Origin: Streptomyces xanthochromogenes
Lineage (GTDB): Bacteria; Actinomycetota; Actinomycetes; Streptomycetales; Streptomycetaceae
Length of the DNA stretch: 64,000 nucleotides
NCBI RefSeq assembly: GCF_014650455.1
Contig: NZ_BMUZ01000002.1
Location: 442,720-506,719, forward strand
Direction of reading: 5' to 3'
Shown here: one piece after another, positions 25,847 through 37,879 of the stretch
How positions within the stretch are numbered: position 1 is the stretch's first letter
Layout: each line of letters begins with the position of its first letter
Translations under genes and position numbers: made by a program
Notes under the pieces: generated by a model
Database searches by the model: none
What the model was told of the DNA's origin: nothing
What the model saw: only the letters and a program-made list of their open reading frames with translations

Positions 25847-27433
25847 GTGGACCAGCTCGCCCTGTTGCTCGTGCTCCTGCTCGGGGCGGTGGTGACGGTC
25901 CCGTTGGGGGAGCGGCTCGGCCTGCCCGCGCCGGTGCTCATGACGCTCGGCGGGATCGTGATGGCGCTGCTGCCGTTCGTGCCCAACGTGGACATCGAGC
26001 CGGAGCTCATCCTGCCGCTGGTCCTGCCCCCGCTGCTCTACGCCTCCGTACAGCGCACCTCCTGGCGGCAGTTCACGGCCAATGTGCGGCCGATCTTCCT
26101 GCTCGCGGTCGCGCTCGTCTTCGTGACCACGGCCGCGGTGGCGGCCGTCGCGAACTCCCTCGTGCCCGGCCTGCCGCTCGCCGCCGCCGTCGCACTCGGC
26201 GCGCTCGTCGCCCCGCCCGACCCGGTCGCCGCCACCGCGGTCGCGGGCTCCCTCGGGCTTCCGCGCCGCCTGGTGTCGATCCTGGAGGGGGAGGGCCTCT
26301 TCAACGACGTGACCGCGATCGTGCTCTACCACGTGGCGATCGCCGCCGCCGTGAGCGGCACCTTCTCCTGGGCCGAGGCGGCCGGTCAGCTGGTGCTCTC
26401 GGCCGTGGTCGCCGTCGCGGTCGGCGTCGCGCTCGGCTGGGCCGCGAACAAGCTGATGAGCCTGCTGGGCGACCCCACCCTCCAGATCGGCCTCACCCTC
26501 CTCGTGCCGTTCGTGGCCTACGTGCTGGCCGAGGAGTTCCACGGCTCGGGCGTCCTCGCCGTACTGACCGTGGCGCTGTTCCTGGCCGAGCACACGATGG
26601 ACGCCGACGACGTCCAGGGCCGCCTGGCGGGGGCCACGTTCTGGCAGATCGTCGACACCCTGGTCACCGGCGTCGCGTTCGGCCTCATCGGGCTCGAACT
26701 CCACAACGTCTTCGGCACCGCGACCGGCCGGGAGCTGCACATGTTCGGCTGGGCGGGAGCCGTGGTGGGGGTCGTCGTGGGCGTACGGCTGCTGTGGCTG
26801 CTCCCGGCGACGTGGCTCGCCAAGCGGCTGCACACCCTGCGCGACTACGACGAGGAGATCCCGACGTCCTGGCGGGAGACCATCGTCATGTGGTGGGCCG
26901 GCATGCGCGGCGTGGCCTCGGTGGCCCTCGCCCTCGCCATCCCGCTCAAGACGGACGACGGGACGCCCTTCCCCGGCCGCGACGAGGTCGTCTTCATCGC
27001 CTTCGCCGTGATCATGACCACCCTGGTCTTCCAGGGGCTCACCCTGCCCTGGCTGGTCAGGAAGCTGGGCGTACGGGCCGACACGGACGCGGAGCGCAAC
27101 CTGGAGCGGGACCTGGCGATCCGGGCCGCCAAGGCCGCCAAGCGGCGTCTGAAGGAGATCGAGGACGTCGAGGAGCTGCCCGAGGAGGTCATGGAGCAGC
27201 TGCACCGCCGGGCCTACGACGTGGGCGCGCGGATCAGCCCCGACATGGTCGACGAGGAGCGCAGGGAGTCCTACGCGAAGCGGGTGGAGCGGATCCGGGC
27301 GGTGCAGCGCATCCAGCGGGAGATGATGTCGGCCGCCCGGCACGAGGTGCTCTCGGCACGCAGTGAGCCGGGGGCCGACCCCGAGATCGTCGACCGGGTG
27401 CTGCGCCAGCTGGACGTCCGCAGTCTGAAGTGA
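25847..27433 (+). CDS. Na+/H+ antiporter, CPA1 (NhaP/Nha) family
   Basis: This membrane exchanger swaps cytoplasmic Na+ or K+ for protons. The 528-residue protein has about 12 hydrophobic segments up to residue 410, including ALVAPPDPVAATAVAGSLGLP and EGEGLFNDVTAIV (the ion-binding ND region) and WWAGMRGVASVALALAIPL, all CPA1 signatures. A charged cytoplasmic tail of about 115 residues follows. GTG 25847 has CGGAGGG upstream. It converges on the MscS gene with a 36-nt gap. Confidence 0.9.
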   Translation: MDQLALLLVLLLGAVVTVPLGERLGLPAPVLMTLGGIVMALLPFVPNVDIEPELILPLVLPPLLYASVQRTSWRQFTANVRPIFLLAVALVFVTTAAVAAVANSLVPGLPLAAAVALGALVAPPDPVAATAVAGSLGLPRRLVSILEGEGLFNDVTAIVLYHVAIAAAVSGTFSWAEAAGQLVLSAVVAVAVGVALGWAANKLMSLLGDPTLQIGLTLLVPFVAYVLAEEFHGSGVLAVLTVALFLAEHTMDADDVQGRLAGATFWQIVDTLVTGVAFGLIGLELHNVFGTATGRELHMFGWAGAVVGVVVGVRLLWLLPATWLAKRLHTLRDYDEEIPTSWRETIVMWWAGMRGVASVALALAIPLKTDDGTPFPGRDEVVFIAFAVIMTTLVFQGLTLPWLVRKLGVRADTDAERNLERDLAIRAAKAAKRRLKEIEDVEELPEEVMEQLHRRAYDVGARISPDMVDEERRESYAKRVERIRAVQRIQREMMSAARHEVLSARSEPGADPEIVDRVLRQLDVRSLK

Positions 27434-27469
27434 GCGCGGCCCCCGCACCGCGCCCCGGTCCCGCGCGGC

Positions 27470-28567
27470 TCAGCGGCGTTCGTCCTCGACGCGGCGCTCG
27501 TCCTCGATCGCCGCACCGGTGCGGGGAGTCGGCGACTGGGCCGCGCCGGTGACGATCCTCGGCAGGGCGTAGGGGTGCTCCTCGTACAGCCAGGCCACCA
27601 GTTGTTCGCGGACCGTCACCCGGACCGTCCAGATGTCGTCCGCGTCCTTGGCCGTGACGACCGCCCGGACCTGGATCGTGGACGGGGTCGTGTCGGTGAC
27701 CGCGAGCGAGAAGTCGCGGCCGTCCCAGGCCGGGCACTCCTTGAGGATCATGGCGAGCCGTTCGCGCATCAGCGGGAGCGGCGCCGAGTGGTCCAGGTGG
27801 AAGAAGACCGTGCCGGTCATCTGGACGCCGCCGCGCGACCAGTTCTGGAACGGCTTGCTGGTGAAGTACGACACCGGCATGGTCAGGCGGCGCTCGTCCC
27901 AGGTGCGGACCGCGAGGAAGGTGAGCGTGATCTCCTCGACGACGCCCCACTCCCCGTCCACGACGACCGTGTCGCCGATCCGCACCATGTCGCCGAAGGC
28001 GATCTGGAGCCCGGCGAAGAGGTTGCCGAGGGTGGACTGGGCGGCCACACCGGCGACGATGCCCACGATGCCCGCCGAGGCCAGCAGGGACGCCCCCGCC
28101 GCCCGCATCGCGGGGAAGGTCAGCAGCATCGCGGCGACGGCCACCACGATGACGATCGCGCTCACCACCCGCTGGATGAGCGCGACCTGGGTACGGACCC
28201 GGCGGACCCGGGCGGGATCGCGCGTCGAGGCGGCGTAGCGGGCGTACGAGGACTCCACGACGGCCGTCGCGATCCGCACCACGAGCCAGGAACTCGCGCC
28301 GATCAGGACCAGCGTCAGGGTCTGGCCCAAGCCCGCCTCGTGCTCCTGGACCGGCTTCCACTTGATGTTGCCGAAGGAGCCGCGCAGTATCGCGGTGAGC
28401 AGGACGAGGTTCAGTGGGACGCGGCACCGGCGCAGCAGTCCCCACAGCGGTGTCTCGCGGTGACGCGAGTCCTCCCTGCGCAGCAGTCGGTCGGCCAGCC
28501 ACCCCACAACCAGTGTGAGCACGACCGAGCCGCCGATGACGATCAACGGACGCAGTACGTTCTCCAT
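27470..28567 (-). CDS. MscS-family mechanosensitive ion channel
   Basis: MscS channels open under membrane tension to release solutes on osmotic downshock. The 365-residue product starts MENVLRPLIVIGGSVVL and has three or four N-terminal membrane segments, the pore helix/beta domain (SLLASAGIVGIVAGVAAQSTLGNLFAGLQIAF), and VRIGDTVVVDGEWGVVEEITLTFLAVRTWDERRL. The last residues, IEDERRVEDERR, are encoded by a copy of a repeat also found at 18753-18773. ATG 28567 sits 30 nt from the divergent hydrolase gene. Confidence 0.9.
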   Translation of the reverse strand: MENVLRPLIVIGGSVVLTLVVGWLADRLLRREDSRHRETPLWGLLRRCRVPLNLVLLTAILRGSFGNIKWKPVQEHEAGLGQTLTLVLIGASSWLVVRIATAVVESSYARYAASTRDPARVRRVRTQVALIQRVVSAIVIVVAVAAMLLTFPAMRAAGASLLASAGIVGIVAGVAAQSTLGNLFAGLQIAFGDMVRIGDTVVVDGEWGVVEEITLTFLAVRTWDERRLTMPVSYFTSKPFQNWSRGGVQMTGTVFFHLDHSAPLPLMRERLAMILKECPAWDGRDFSLAVTDTTPSTIQVRAVVTAKDADDIWTVRVTVREQLVAWLYEEHPYALPRIVTGAAQSPTPRTGAAIEDERRVEDERR

Positions 28568-28597
28568 GCCCTCGACCGTAACTGGCACGATGGCCCC

Positions 28598-29179
28598 ATG
28601 AACATCATGCTTTTCCATTCGGTCTACGGTCTGCGTCCCGCCGTGCAGGAGGCGGCCGAGCGGCTGCGGGCCGCAGGACACCAGGTGCACGTCCCCGACC
28701 TGTACGAGGGACGCACCGCGGAGACCGTCGAGGAGGGCAGCGAGGTCAAGGACGAGATCGGCGCCGACGAGCTCCTGAAACGAGCCGTTCTCGCGGCCGC
28801 CCCGCACTCGGATAGCGGTCTCGTCTACGCCGGGTTCTCGCTCGGCGGTTCCATCGCGCAGAACCTGGCGCTGGGCGACAGCAAGGCGCGCGGGCTGCTG
28901 CTCCTCCACGGCACCTCGGACATGGCGGAGAACGCGTCCGTGGACGAGCTCCCCGTCCAGCTGCACGTCGCCGACCCGGACCCGTTCGAGTCGGGCGACT
29001 GGCTCAACTCCTGGTACCTGCAGATGCAGCGGGCCGGGGCGGACGTGGAGATCTACCGCTACCCGGGCGCCGGCCACCTCTACACCGACCCGGGCCTGCC
29101 GGACTACGACGAGGCCGCGGCGGAGCTGACCTGGCGCACCGCGCTCGGATTCCTCGAAGGGCTCGACGCCGGGGCGTAG
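28598..29179 (+). CDS. Dienelactone hydrolase family protein
   Basis: This is a small alpha/beta-hydrolase of 193 residues. The nucleophile elbow is GFSLGGS (a serine where classical dienelactone hydrolases have cysteine). A LHVADPDPFE acid region and GAGHLYTDP with the catalytic histidine follow. The substrate is unknown. The ATG has no Shine-Dalgarno but CACGAT (28586-28591) lies 6 nt upstream, suggesting a leaderless mRNA. It is divergent from the MscS gene and ends at a two-way hairpin. Confidence 0.85.
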   Translation: MNIMLFHSVYGLRPAVQEAAERLRAAGHQVHVPDLYEGRTAETVEEGSEVKDEIGADELLKRAVLAAAPHSDSGLVYAGFSLGGSIAQNLALGDSKARGLLLLHGTSDMAENASVDELPVQLHVADPDPFESGDWLNSWYLQMQRAGADVEIYRYPGAGHLYTDPGLPDYDEAAAELTWRTALGFLEGLDAGA

Positions 29180-29192
29180 GCCGTGGAGCACC

Positions 29193-29232
29193 GAACGGGC
29201 GGCCCGGACCCGGAGGTCCGGACCGCCCGTTC
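29193..29232. terminator. Bidirectional hairpin terminator
   Basis: A 10-bp arm GAACGGGCGG (29193-29202) pairs with 29223-29232, and after one mismatch CCGGACC (29204-29210) pairs with GGTCCGG (29215-29221) around a CGGA loop. It lies between the convergent hydrolase and DsbA-like genes. Confidence 0.8.
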
Positions 29233-29262
29233 ACGGGCGCCGGGCAGCGGCCCGCCGGGGGC

Positions 29263-30072
29263 TCAGCCCTTGAGCGCCTTGTCGATCGCGGCCGTGAAGG
29301 AGGCCGGGTCGGAGGGAGCGTTGTCCGAACCGTCCGCGGTGATCTTCTTGCCGTCCATCTTCAGGGTGGGCGTGCCCTGGACACCGCTCTTGTCGAACTT
29401 GTCCGACATGACGAGCGCCCACTTGTCGTAGGTGCCGTCCTTGACCGCCTTGTCGAAGGCCGCGTTGCCCTTGAGCGCGGGCACGGTGTCCGCGATCGTG
29501 ATCAGGTAGTCGCGGTCCTTGAACTTGTCCGTCGTCTCCTCGGGGTGGTACTTCGCCGAGTAGAGCGCCGACTTGTACTCCAGGAAGGCCTCGGGGCTGA
29601 CGTTCAGGGCCGCGCCGAGGGCGCTCAGGGCGGTCTTCGAGCCCGTGCCCGGGCTGCCCTTGTCGATGAACGTGGCGCCGATGAACTGGATCTTGTACTT
29701 GCCCGCGTCGACGTCCTTCTTGATCGTCGGACCGACGGCCTGCTCGAACTGCGAGCAGATCGGGCAGCGCGGGTCCTCGTACATCTCGAGGGTCTTCTTC
29801 GCGTCCGCCTTGCCGATGACGACGGTCGTGCCGTCGCTGCCCGAGTTGGCGGGCTTCACCAGGGCCTTGTCCTTGGCGGCGTCCCACGCGCTGGGCTTCA
29901 TGGCCTGCATGATCCCGTAGCTCGCGCCGCCCGCGATGGCGAGGACGCCGACGATGGACGCGGCCACGATGATCTGGCGGCGGGTCTTGGCCTTCTTGGC
30001 CTCGCGCTCGCGCTCCGCTCGCAGCCGCTCGCGGGCGGCAGCCTTGTTGGCCTGGCTGTTGCGGGAACTCAT
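29263..30072 (-). CDS. Membrane-anchored DsbA-like thioredoxin-fold protein
   Basis: The 269-residue protein has a highly charged cytoplasmic N-terminus, a membrane anchor at about 33-54 and an extracytoplasmic DsbA-like domain with the active-site motif C103-P-I-C106 in YEDPRCPICSQFE. The cis-proline loop is GVQGTPTLKMDGK. It should act in thiol oxidation or reduction outside the membrane. It is a clear paralogue of 62067-62891. A membrane-protein gene lies upstream on the same strand. Confidence 0.88.
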   Translation of the reverse strand: MSSRNSQANKAAARERLRAEREREAKKAKTRRQIIVAASIVGVLAIAGGASYGIMQAMKPSAWDAAKDKALVKPANSGSDGTTVVIGKADAKKTLEMYEDPRCPICSQFEQAVGPTIKKDVDAGKYKIQFIGATFIDKGSPGTGSKTALSALGAALNVSPEAFLEYKSALYSAKYHPEETTDKFKDRDYLITIADTVPALKGNAAFDKAVKDGTYDKWALVMSDKFDKSGVQGTPTLKMDGKKITADGSDNAPSDPASFTAAIDKALKG

Positions 30073-30130
30073 GATCTTTTCTCTCCGGATGGCAGGTGGG
30101 GAAGGTGGGGGCGACCGTGGCGCTCGGAGC

Positions 30131-30823
30131 TCAGCGGAGACCGAGCGCCGGGCGGGGCGGTCCCCTTCGTGCCACGGAGTGCACCAGCAGGCGGGTGCGC
30201 GAGCCGCCCGGCCCGGGGTGCGCCGGGCGCGCGAGCGGGCGGCCGTGGTCGACGGCGGCCCGGACCACGGCGACCGCGATCAGCAGCGGCCGGAAGGCGA
30301 ACGCTCCGACCGCGCGCAGCAGCCGGGCCAGCGCCGCCTCGCCGCGCCGCAGCCACAGGGCCGCGAGCAGCCCGACGGCCAGGTGGGCGCCGAGCAGCAG
30401 CCAGGGCATGGCCGGTCCCGGGTGGGTGAGCAGCGTCGCCGCGCCGGCCGGGGTGTGCACGGCCCCCAGCGTGCCGCCGCCGCACAGCAGGTCGAAGCCG
30501 ACCGCGCGCAGGGCGCCCGCGACGGGCCCGCCCGCCGGGCCGTAACAGACGTGCTGGCCGGTGGTGAACAGGGTGTCGGCGGCCAGCTCCAGCGGGACGA
30601 GCGCCCCCGCGATCGCCCAGAAGCCGCGCTCGCGCCCGGCGAGGGCGTACGCGATGACGAACACCGCGCCGGCCGCGGCGGCCACCAGCGAGAGCGGCAG
30701 CGGGACCTGGGAGAGCAGCACGTGGGACGCGGCCGAGAGCGTCACGACGAGCGCTGTGAAAAGCGCCGCGCGTGCCGCCCTGAGCTGCGTCCTCGATATG
30801 TCCATCGCGGGTGAGTGTGCCAT
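30131..30823 (-). CDS. Uncharacterised multi-pass membrane protein
   Basis: I do not recognise this 230-residue protein. It has about five hydrophobic segments (roughly 15-38, 40-60, 66-85, 137-158 and 170-190), a QHVCYGPAGG loop and a LLCGGGTLGAVH loop between helices, and an Arg/Pro-rich C-terminal tail. ATG 30823 is the most upstream start. An in-frame ATG at 30805 (MDISRTQ) is equally possible, and neither has a good Shine-Dalgarno. It lies 58 nt upstream of the DsbA-like gene on the same strand, so a shared transcript is likely. Confidence 0.7.
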   Translation of the reverse strand: MAHSPAMDISRTQLRAARAALFTALVVTLSAASHVLLSQVPLPLSLVAAAAGAVFVIAYALAGRERGFWAIAGALVPLELAADTLFTTGQHVCYGPAGGPVAGALRAVGFDLLCGGGTLGAVHTPAGAATLLTHPGPAMPWLLLGAHLAVGLLAALWLRRGEAALARLLRAVGAFAFRPLLIAVAVVRAAVDHGRPLARPAHPGPGGSRTRLLVHSVARRGPPRPALGLR

Positions 30824-30918
30824 GTCCGGCTGTCAGCCGTGCCCAAAGGTTCGGTGAGACCGGGAGCGGCCCGGCCGGCCGTGGCCGGAACACCCGGTCC
30901 CGGCCCGCCGCCGAAGGC

Positions 30919-32247
30919 CTACAGGCCCGGAATCCGGCCGTTGCGGAACAGGTCGACGAAGATCTGGTGGTCGGCCCGGGCCCGCGACCCGTAGGAGTGG
31001 GCGAAGTCGACGAGCAGGGTGGCGAAGCCCTCCTCGTCGGCCGCGATCGCCGCGTCGATGGCACGCTCGGTGGAGAACGGGACCAGCTCCGAGTGACCGC
31101 TCTCGTCGTCCGCCGCCGCGTGCATCGTGGCGGTGGCCCGGCCGAGGTCGGCGACGACCGCCGTGATCTCGTCGGGGTCGTCGATGTCCGACCAGTCCAG
31201 GTCCACCGCGTACGGCGAGACCTCGGCGACCAGCTGGCCCGCGCCGTCCAGCTCGGTCCAGCCCAGCCACGGGTCGGCGGCCGCCTGCAGCGCGCGCTGC
31301 GAGATCACCGTGCGGTGCCCCTCGTGCTCGAAGTAGCCGCGCACCGCCGGGTCGGTGATGTGCCGGGACACGGCCGGGGTCTGCGCCTGCTTGATGTAGA
31401 TCACCACGTCGTTCTCCAGGGCGTCGCTGTGCCCTTCGAGCAGGATGTTGTACGAGGGCAGACCGGCCGAGCCGATGCCGATGCCGCGCCGTCCGACCAC
31501 GTCCTTCACGCGGTAGGAGTCCGGCCGCACGAGGCTCTCCTCGGGCAGCGTCTCCAGATAGCCGTCGAAGGCCGCGAGGACCTTGTAGCGCGTCGCCGCG
31601 TCCAGCTCGATCGAGCCGTCGCCCTCGGTGAACCGGCGCTCGTACTCGCGGATCTCGGTCATGGAGTCGAGCAGCGCGAACCGGGTGCGGGCGCGGGCGT
31701 CGCGCAGCGCGCCGAGCAGCGGGCCCTCGGCCGTGTCCAGGGTGAAGGGCGGGACCTCGTCGTCCTTGGCGCCGGAGGCGAGCGCGTGGATGCGCTCGCG
31801 GTAGGCGGCCGCGTAGGTGCGCACCAGGTCGGTGATCTGCTCGTCGCTGAACGCCTTGGTGTAGCCGATCAGCGCGAGCGAGGCGGCGAGCCGCTTCAGG
31901 TCCCAGGTGAAGGGGCCGACGTACGCCTCGTCGAAGTCGTTGACGTTGAAGATCAGCCGGCCGTTGGCGTCCATGTACGTGCCGAAGTTCTCGGCGTGCA
32001 GGTCGCCGTGGATCCAGACGCGGCCGGTGCGCTCGTCCAGGTAGGGACCGCCGTGCCGCTCCTTCTCCAGGTCCGAGTAGAACAGGCAGGCCGTGCCCCG
32101 GTAGAAGGCGAACGCGGAGGCCGCCATCTTGCGGAACTTGACCCGGAAGGCGGCCGGGTCGGCGGCCAGGAGCCGGCCGAACGCCGTCTCGAAAACGGCG
32201 AGTATCTCTTCGCCGCGCGTCTGGGCGCTGGGCTGCGGGGCCGACAT
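30919..32247 (-). CDS. DUF2252 family protein (kinase-like fold)
   Basis: The 442-residue protein matches the DUF2252 pattern, distantly related to aminoglycoside-phosphotransferase-type kinases. WIHGDLHAENFGTY provides an HGDxHxxN catalytic-loop look-alike and FNVNDFDEAYVGPFTWDLKRLAAS the metal-binding DFD. VVGRRGIGIGSAGLPSYNILLEG looks like a glycine-rich segment. The substrate is unknown. ATG 32247 is fixed by AGGAGG 10 nt upstream; the open frame continues 31 codons further but without a ribosome site. It is divergent from dnaE. Confidence 0.88.
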   Translation of the reverse strand: MSAPQPSAQTRGEEILAVFETAFGRLLAADPAAFRVKFRKMAASAFAFYRGTACLFYSDLEKERHGGPYLDERTGRVWIHGDLHAENFGTYMDANGRLIFNVNDFDEAYVGPFTWDLKRLAASLALIGYTKAFSDEQITDLVRTYAAAYRERIHALASGAKDDEVPPFTLDTAEGPLLGALRDARARTRFALLDSMTEIREYERRFTEGDGSIELDAATRYKVLAAFDGYLETLPEESLVRPDSYRVKDVVGRRGIGIGSAGLPSYNILLEGHSDALENDVVIYIKQAQTPAVSRHITDPAVRGYFEHEGHRTVISQRALQAAADPWLGWTELDGAGQLVAEVSPYAVDLDWSDIDDPDEITAVVADLGRATATMHAAADDESGHSELVPFSTERAIDAAIAADEEGFATLLVDFAHSYGSRARADHQIFVDLFRNGRIPGL

Positions 32248-32412
32248 CGCTGGGTGCCTCCTGGTGCGTACTGCCTGCGTCACGATCAGGGCAGGGTATG
32301 CCCGTTCCAACGCGCGAAGGTACCCCGGAGTGCCCGCCATCCGACCGGACCCGCCGCCCCTCGCGAAGGCGCCCCGCGCCGCGGTTCACCGTCGGCTGTC
32401 AGCGGGGCGACG

Positions 32413-32418
32413 TAGACT
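32413..32418 (+). promoter_or_regulatory. -10 element of dnaE
   Basis: TAGACT is a good Streptomyces -10 hexamer 54 nt before the dnaE GTG. The -35 is weak (GTCGGC about 16 nt upstream). Confidence 0.4.
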
Positions 32419-32472
32419 CCGAGGCTGTCCCCCTCGCTCTGCGAACCCCCCTTGCCGCTGGAGGCCACAGCC

Positions 32473-36018
<3,546 letters not shown>

Positions 36019-36052
36019 GCCGCGCGGAGTCCTTTCCGGTACGGCATCGCAC

Positions 36053-36091
36053 GAGAAAGGGGCGCACCCATCGGGTGCGCCCCTTTTTTCT
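36053..36091. terminator. Bidirectional intrinsic terminator after dnaE
   Basis: GGGGCGCACCC (36059-36069) and GGGTGCGCCCC (36073-36083) form a perfect 11-bp stem with a 3-nt loop, flanked by AAA and TTTTTT. This is one of the few U-run terminators in the window. It also serves the convergent small gene. Confidence 0.9.
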
Positions 36092-36100
36092 CAATGACGG

Positions 36101-36280
36101 CTAGTTATGACCGAAGCGACGCTGGTGCTTACGGGCAACATCCGCCGGGCTGCCCTGGGCCTGCGACTGGGGCACGGCCTGGGACTCGAAGGCGGTCGAC
36201 TTCGACTGCTCCTGGCCGCGCTCGGCGGCCTCGGAACGCTCCTGCTGACTGCCGGACTTGCGGTTCTTGTTCTTGGCCAT
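36101..36280 (-). CDS. Small basic hydrophilic protein, conserved in Streptomyces
   Basis: The 59-residue product begins MAKNKNRKSGSQQERSEAAE and ends ADVARKHQRRFGHN. It is Lys/Arg/Gln-rich, with no hydrophobic segment or cysteine, and looks unstructured. I know it only as a conserved small protein of unknown role convergent to dnaE. ATG 36280 is preceded by CAGGAGG at ideal spacing, which excludes the 24-codon upstream extension of the open frame. Confidence 0.8.
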   Translation of the reverse strand: MAKNKNRKSGSQQERSEAAERGQEQSKSTAFESQAVPQSQAQGSPADVARKHQRRFGHN

Positions 36281-36544
36281 GGTGCTGCCTCCTGTGGGGG
36301 AACTCGGGGCCAGGGCCGCTGTCAGACTCACACAGAAGGACAAAGCGCGCATTTCGGATCATTACCGTGTGTGAGCGGGCTGTGACGGCCAATCCGCCAC
36401 GCCGATGATCGAGTTCCGGTGCTCAACCCTTGCGCGGTCGGGCAGACTCGAAGGAAACCCGAAGTTCATTCGGTGATCTCCCGCACCCCGCTCCTGATTT
36501 CTTTATTTCTTCGGCTTTTCCGTTCCCGAAAGAGGGTGGAACGC

Positions 36545-37795
36545 ATGGACCGCTGCGTCGTCCTGGTGGATGCCGGGTACCTGCTCGGTGCCGCCGCGAG
36601 TCTGCTGGCCGGAGAACCGGCCCGTTCCCGCATCACGGTCGATCACGCCGCCCTGATCCAGGGGCTCCGCGAGCGGGCTGAGGCCGATACCCAACAGCCC
36701 CTCCTGCGCATCTACTGGTTCGACGGCGCCCCCGACCGGGTGCCCCAGCCCGAACACCGGCGGTTGCGCGTGATGCCCAGGGTGACGGTCCGCCTGGGCG
36801 CCCTGACCCGCAGCGACGGCCGCTGGGCGCAGAAGGGCGTGGACGCGGCCATGCACGCCGAGCTGACCGAACTGGCCCGCAACCGCGCCTGCTCGGACGT
36901 CGTCCTGGTGACCGGCGACGGCGATCTGCTGCCGGGCCTGATGTCCGCCAAGGAACACGGCGTGGCCGTCCACCTGTGGGCCGTCCAGGCCGCCGACGGC
37001 GACTACAACCAGTCCGAGGACCTGGTCGCCGAGGCCGACGAGCGCCGGGTGCTGGACCGGGCCTGGATCACCCAGGCCGTCCGCGCCCGCGACCTCACCG
37101 GGATCTGCGCCCCCGCGCCCGCGCCCCGGCCCGAGATCGCCGCGATCCTCTCCGCGCCGCTGCCCGAGTCCGCGCTCGCCGCGTCCGCCGAGCGGGCCGC
37201 CGAGGCCCAGGCCGCCGCGGTCCGCAACGGCACCGCGCCCCCGGAGGCCCCCAGCGAGAACGGCGCAGCGGTGCCCGCCCCGGCCGGCGCCAAGGGCGTA
37301 CCCACCCCGAAGGACCTGGCGTCCCTGCGCGGCCCGGGCACCACCCCGGCCGCCCCCGCCCCGCCGGCCTCGGCGACCCTGCGCTGGTCCTCGGACAAGG
37401 GCTGGGTGGAGCGGCCCGGGTCCGCGCTCGGCGAATCGCCCGAGACCGCCTCGCTGCCGACACTGGCCCAGCTCACCAGTGCCGAGCAGCGCTGGGCCGA
37501 CCGCGAGGAGGACATCACCACGGTCGGCGGCGACCCCTACGAGGTGGGCCAGGTCTTCGCGCGGCGCTGGATGGAACGCCTCCCCGAGCCCTCGCACGTC
37601 CAGAAGCTGTCCACCATGTACCCGCGCATCCCGCACCGCATCGACGGTGAACTCCTGCGCTACGCCGCCCGGTTCGGCCTCCTCGCGCACAAGGACGACC
37701 AGATCGACGAGCACGACCGGTACGCGATCCGGGCCGGCTTCTGGCGCGAGATCGACGTCCGGGCCGCCGCCGAACGCCAGCCGGCCGGCGAGTAG
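36545..37795 (+). CDS. NYN-domain (PIN-like) putative ribonuclease
   Basis: The 416-residue protein opens MDRCVVLVDAGYLLGAAASLL with the first NYN acidic residue, followed by KGVDAAMHAELTELA and DVVLVTGDGDLLPGLMSAKEHG, the acidic cluster of NYN/PIN nucleases. A Pro/Ala-rich linker (about 185-290) leads to a C-terminal domain (GQVFARRWMERLP to HDRYAIRAGFWREIDV) that may bind RNA. The RNA target is unknown. ATG 36545 has GAGGG 8 nt upstream. The leader just before it (36493-36525) is strikingly AT-rich for this genome. Confidence 0.82.
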   Translation: MDRCVVLVDAGYLLGAAASLLAGEPARSRITVDHAALIQGLRERAEADTQQPLLRIYWFDGAPDRVPQPEHRRLRVMPRVTVRLGALTRSDGRWAQKGVDAAMHAELTELARNRACSDVVLVTGDGDLLPGLMSAKEHGVAVHLWAVQAADGDYNQSEDLVAEADERRVLDRAWITQAVRARDLTGICAPAPAPRPEIAAILSAPLPESALAASAERAAEAQAAAVRNGTAPPEAPSENGAAVPAPAGAKGVPTPKDLASLRGPGTTPAAPAPPASATLRWSSDKGWVERPGSALGESPETASLPTLAQLTSAEQRWADREEDITTVGGDPYEVGQVFARRWMERLPEPSHVQKLSTMYPRIPHRIDGELLRYAARFGLLAHKDDQIDEHDRYAIRAGFWREIDVRAAAERQPAGE

Positions 37796-37806
37796 CACGG
37801 CGGCCC

Positions 37807-37838
37807 GGGGCGGCTCGGCGGGTCCGCTAAGCCGCCCC
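37807..37838 (+). terminator. Hairpin after the NYN gene
   Basis: GGGGCGGCT (37807-37815) and AGCCGCCCC (37830-37838) are perfect 9-bp arms 11 nt after the stop, before the ABC transporter genes. Confidence 0.55.
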
Positions 37839-37879
37839 AGGGGCCGGGCGGGTCCTTCGACCCCTTAGGCTCGTTCCCC

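Noticed and set aside
29263..30823. Complete cytochrome-maturation or DsbA/DsbB pair
   Set aside because: The neighbouring membrane protein lacks DsbB/VKOR-type paired cysteines (I see only isolated Cys in loops), so a redox partnership is not supported.
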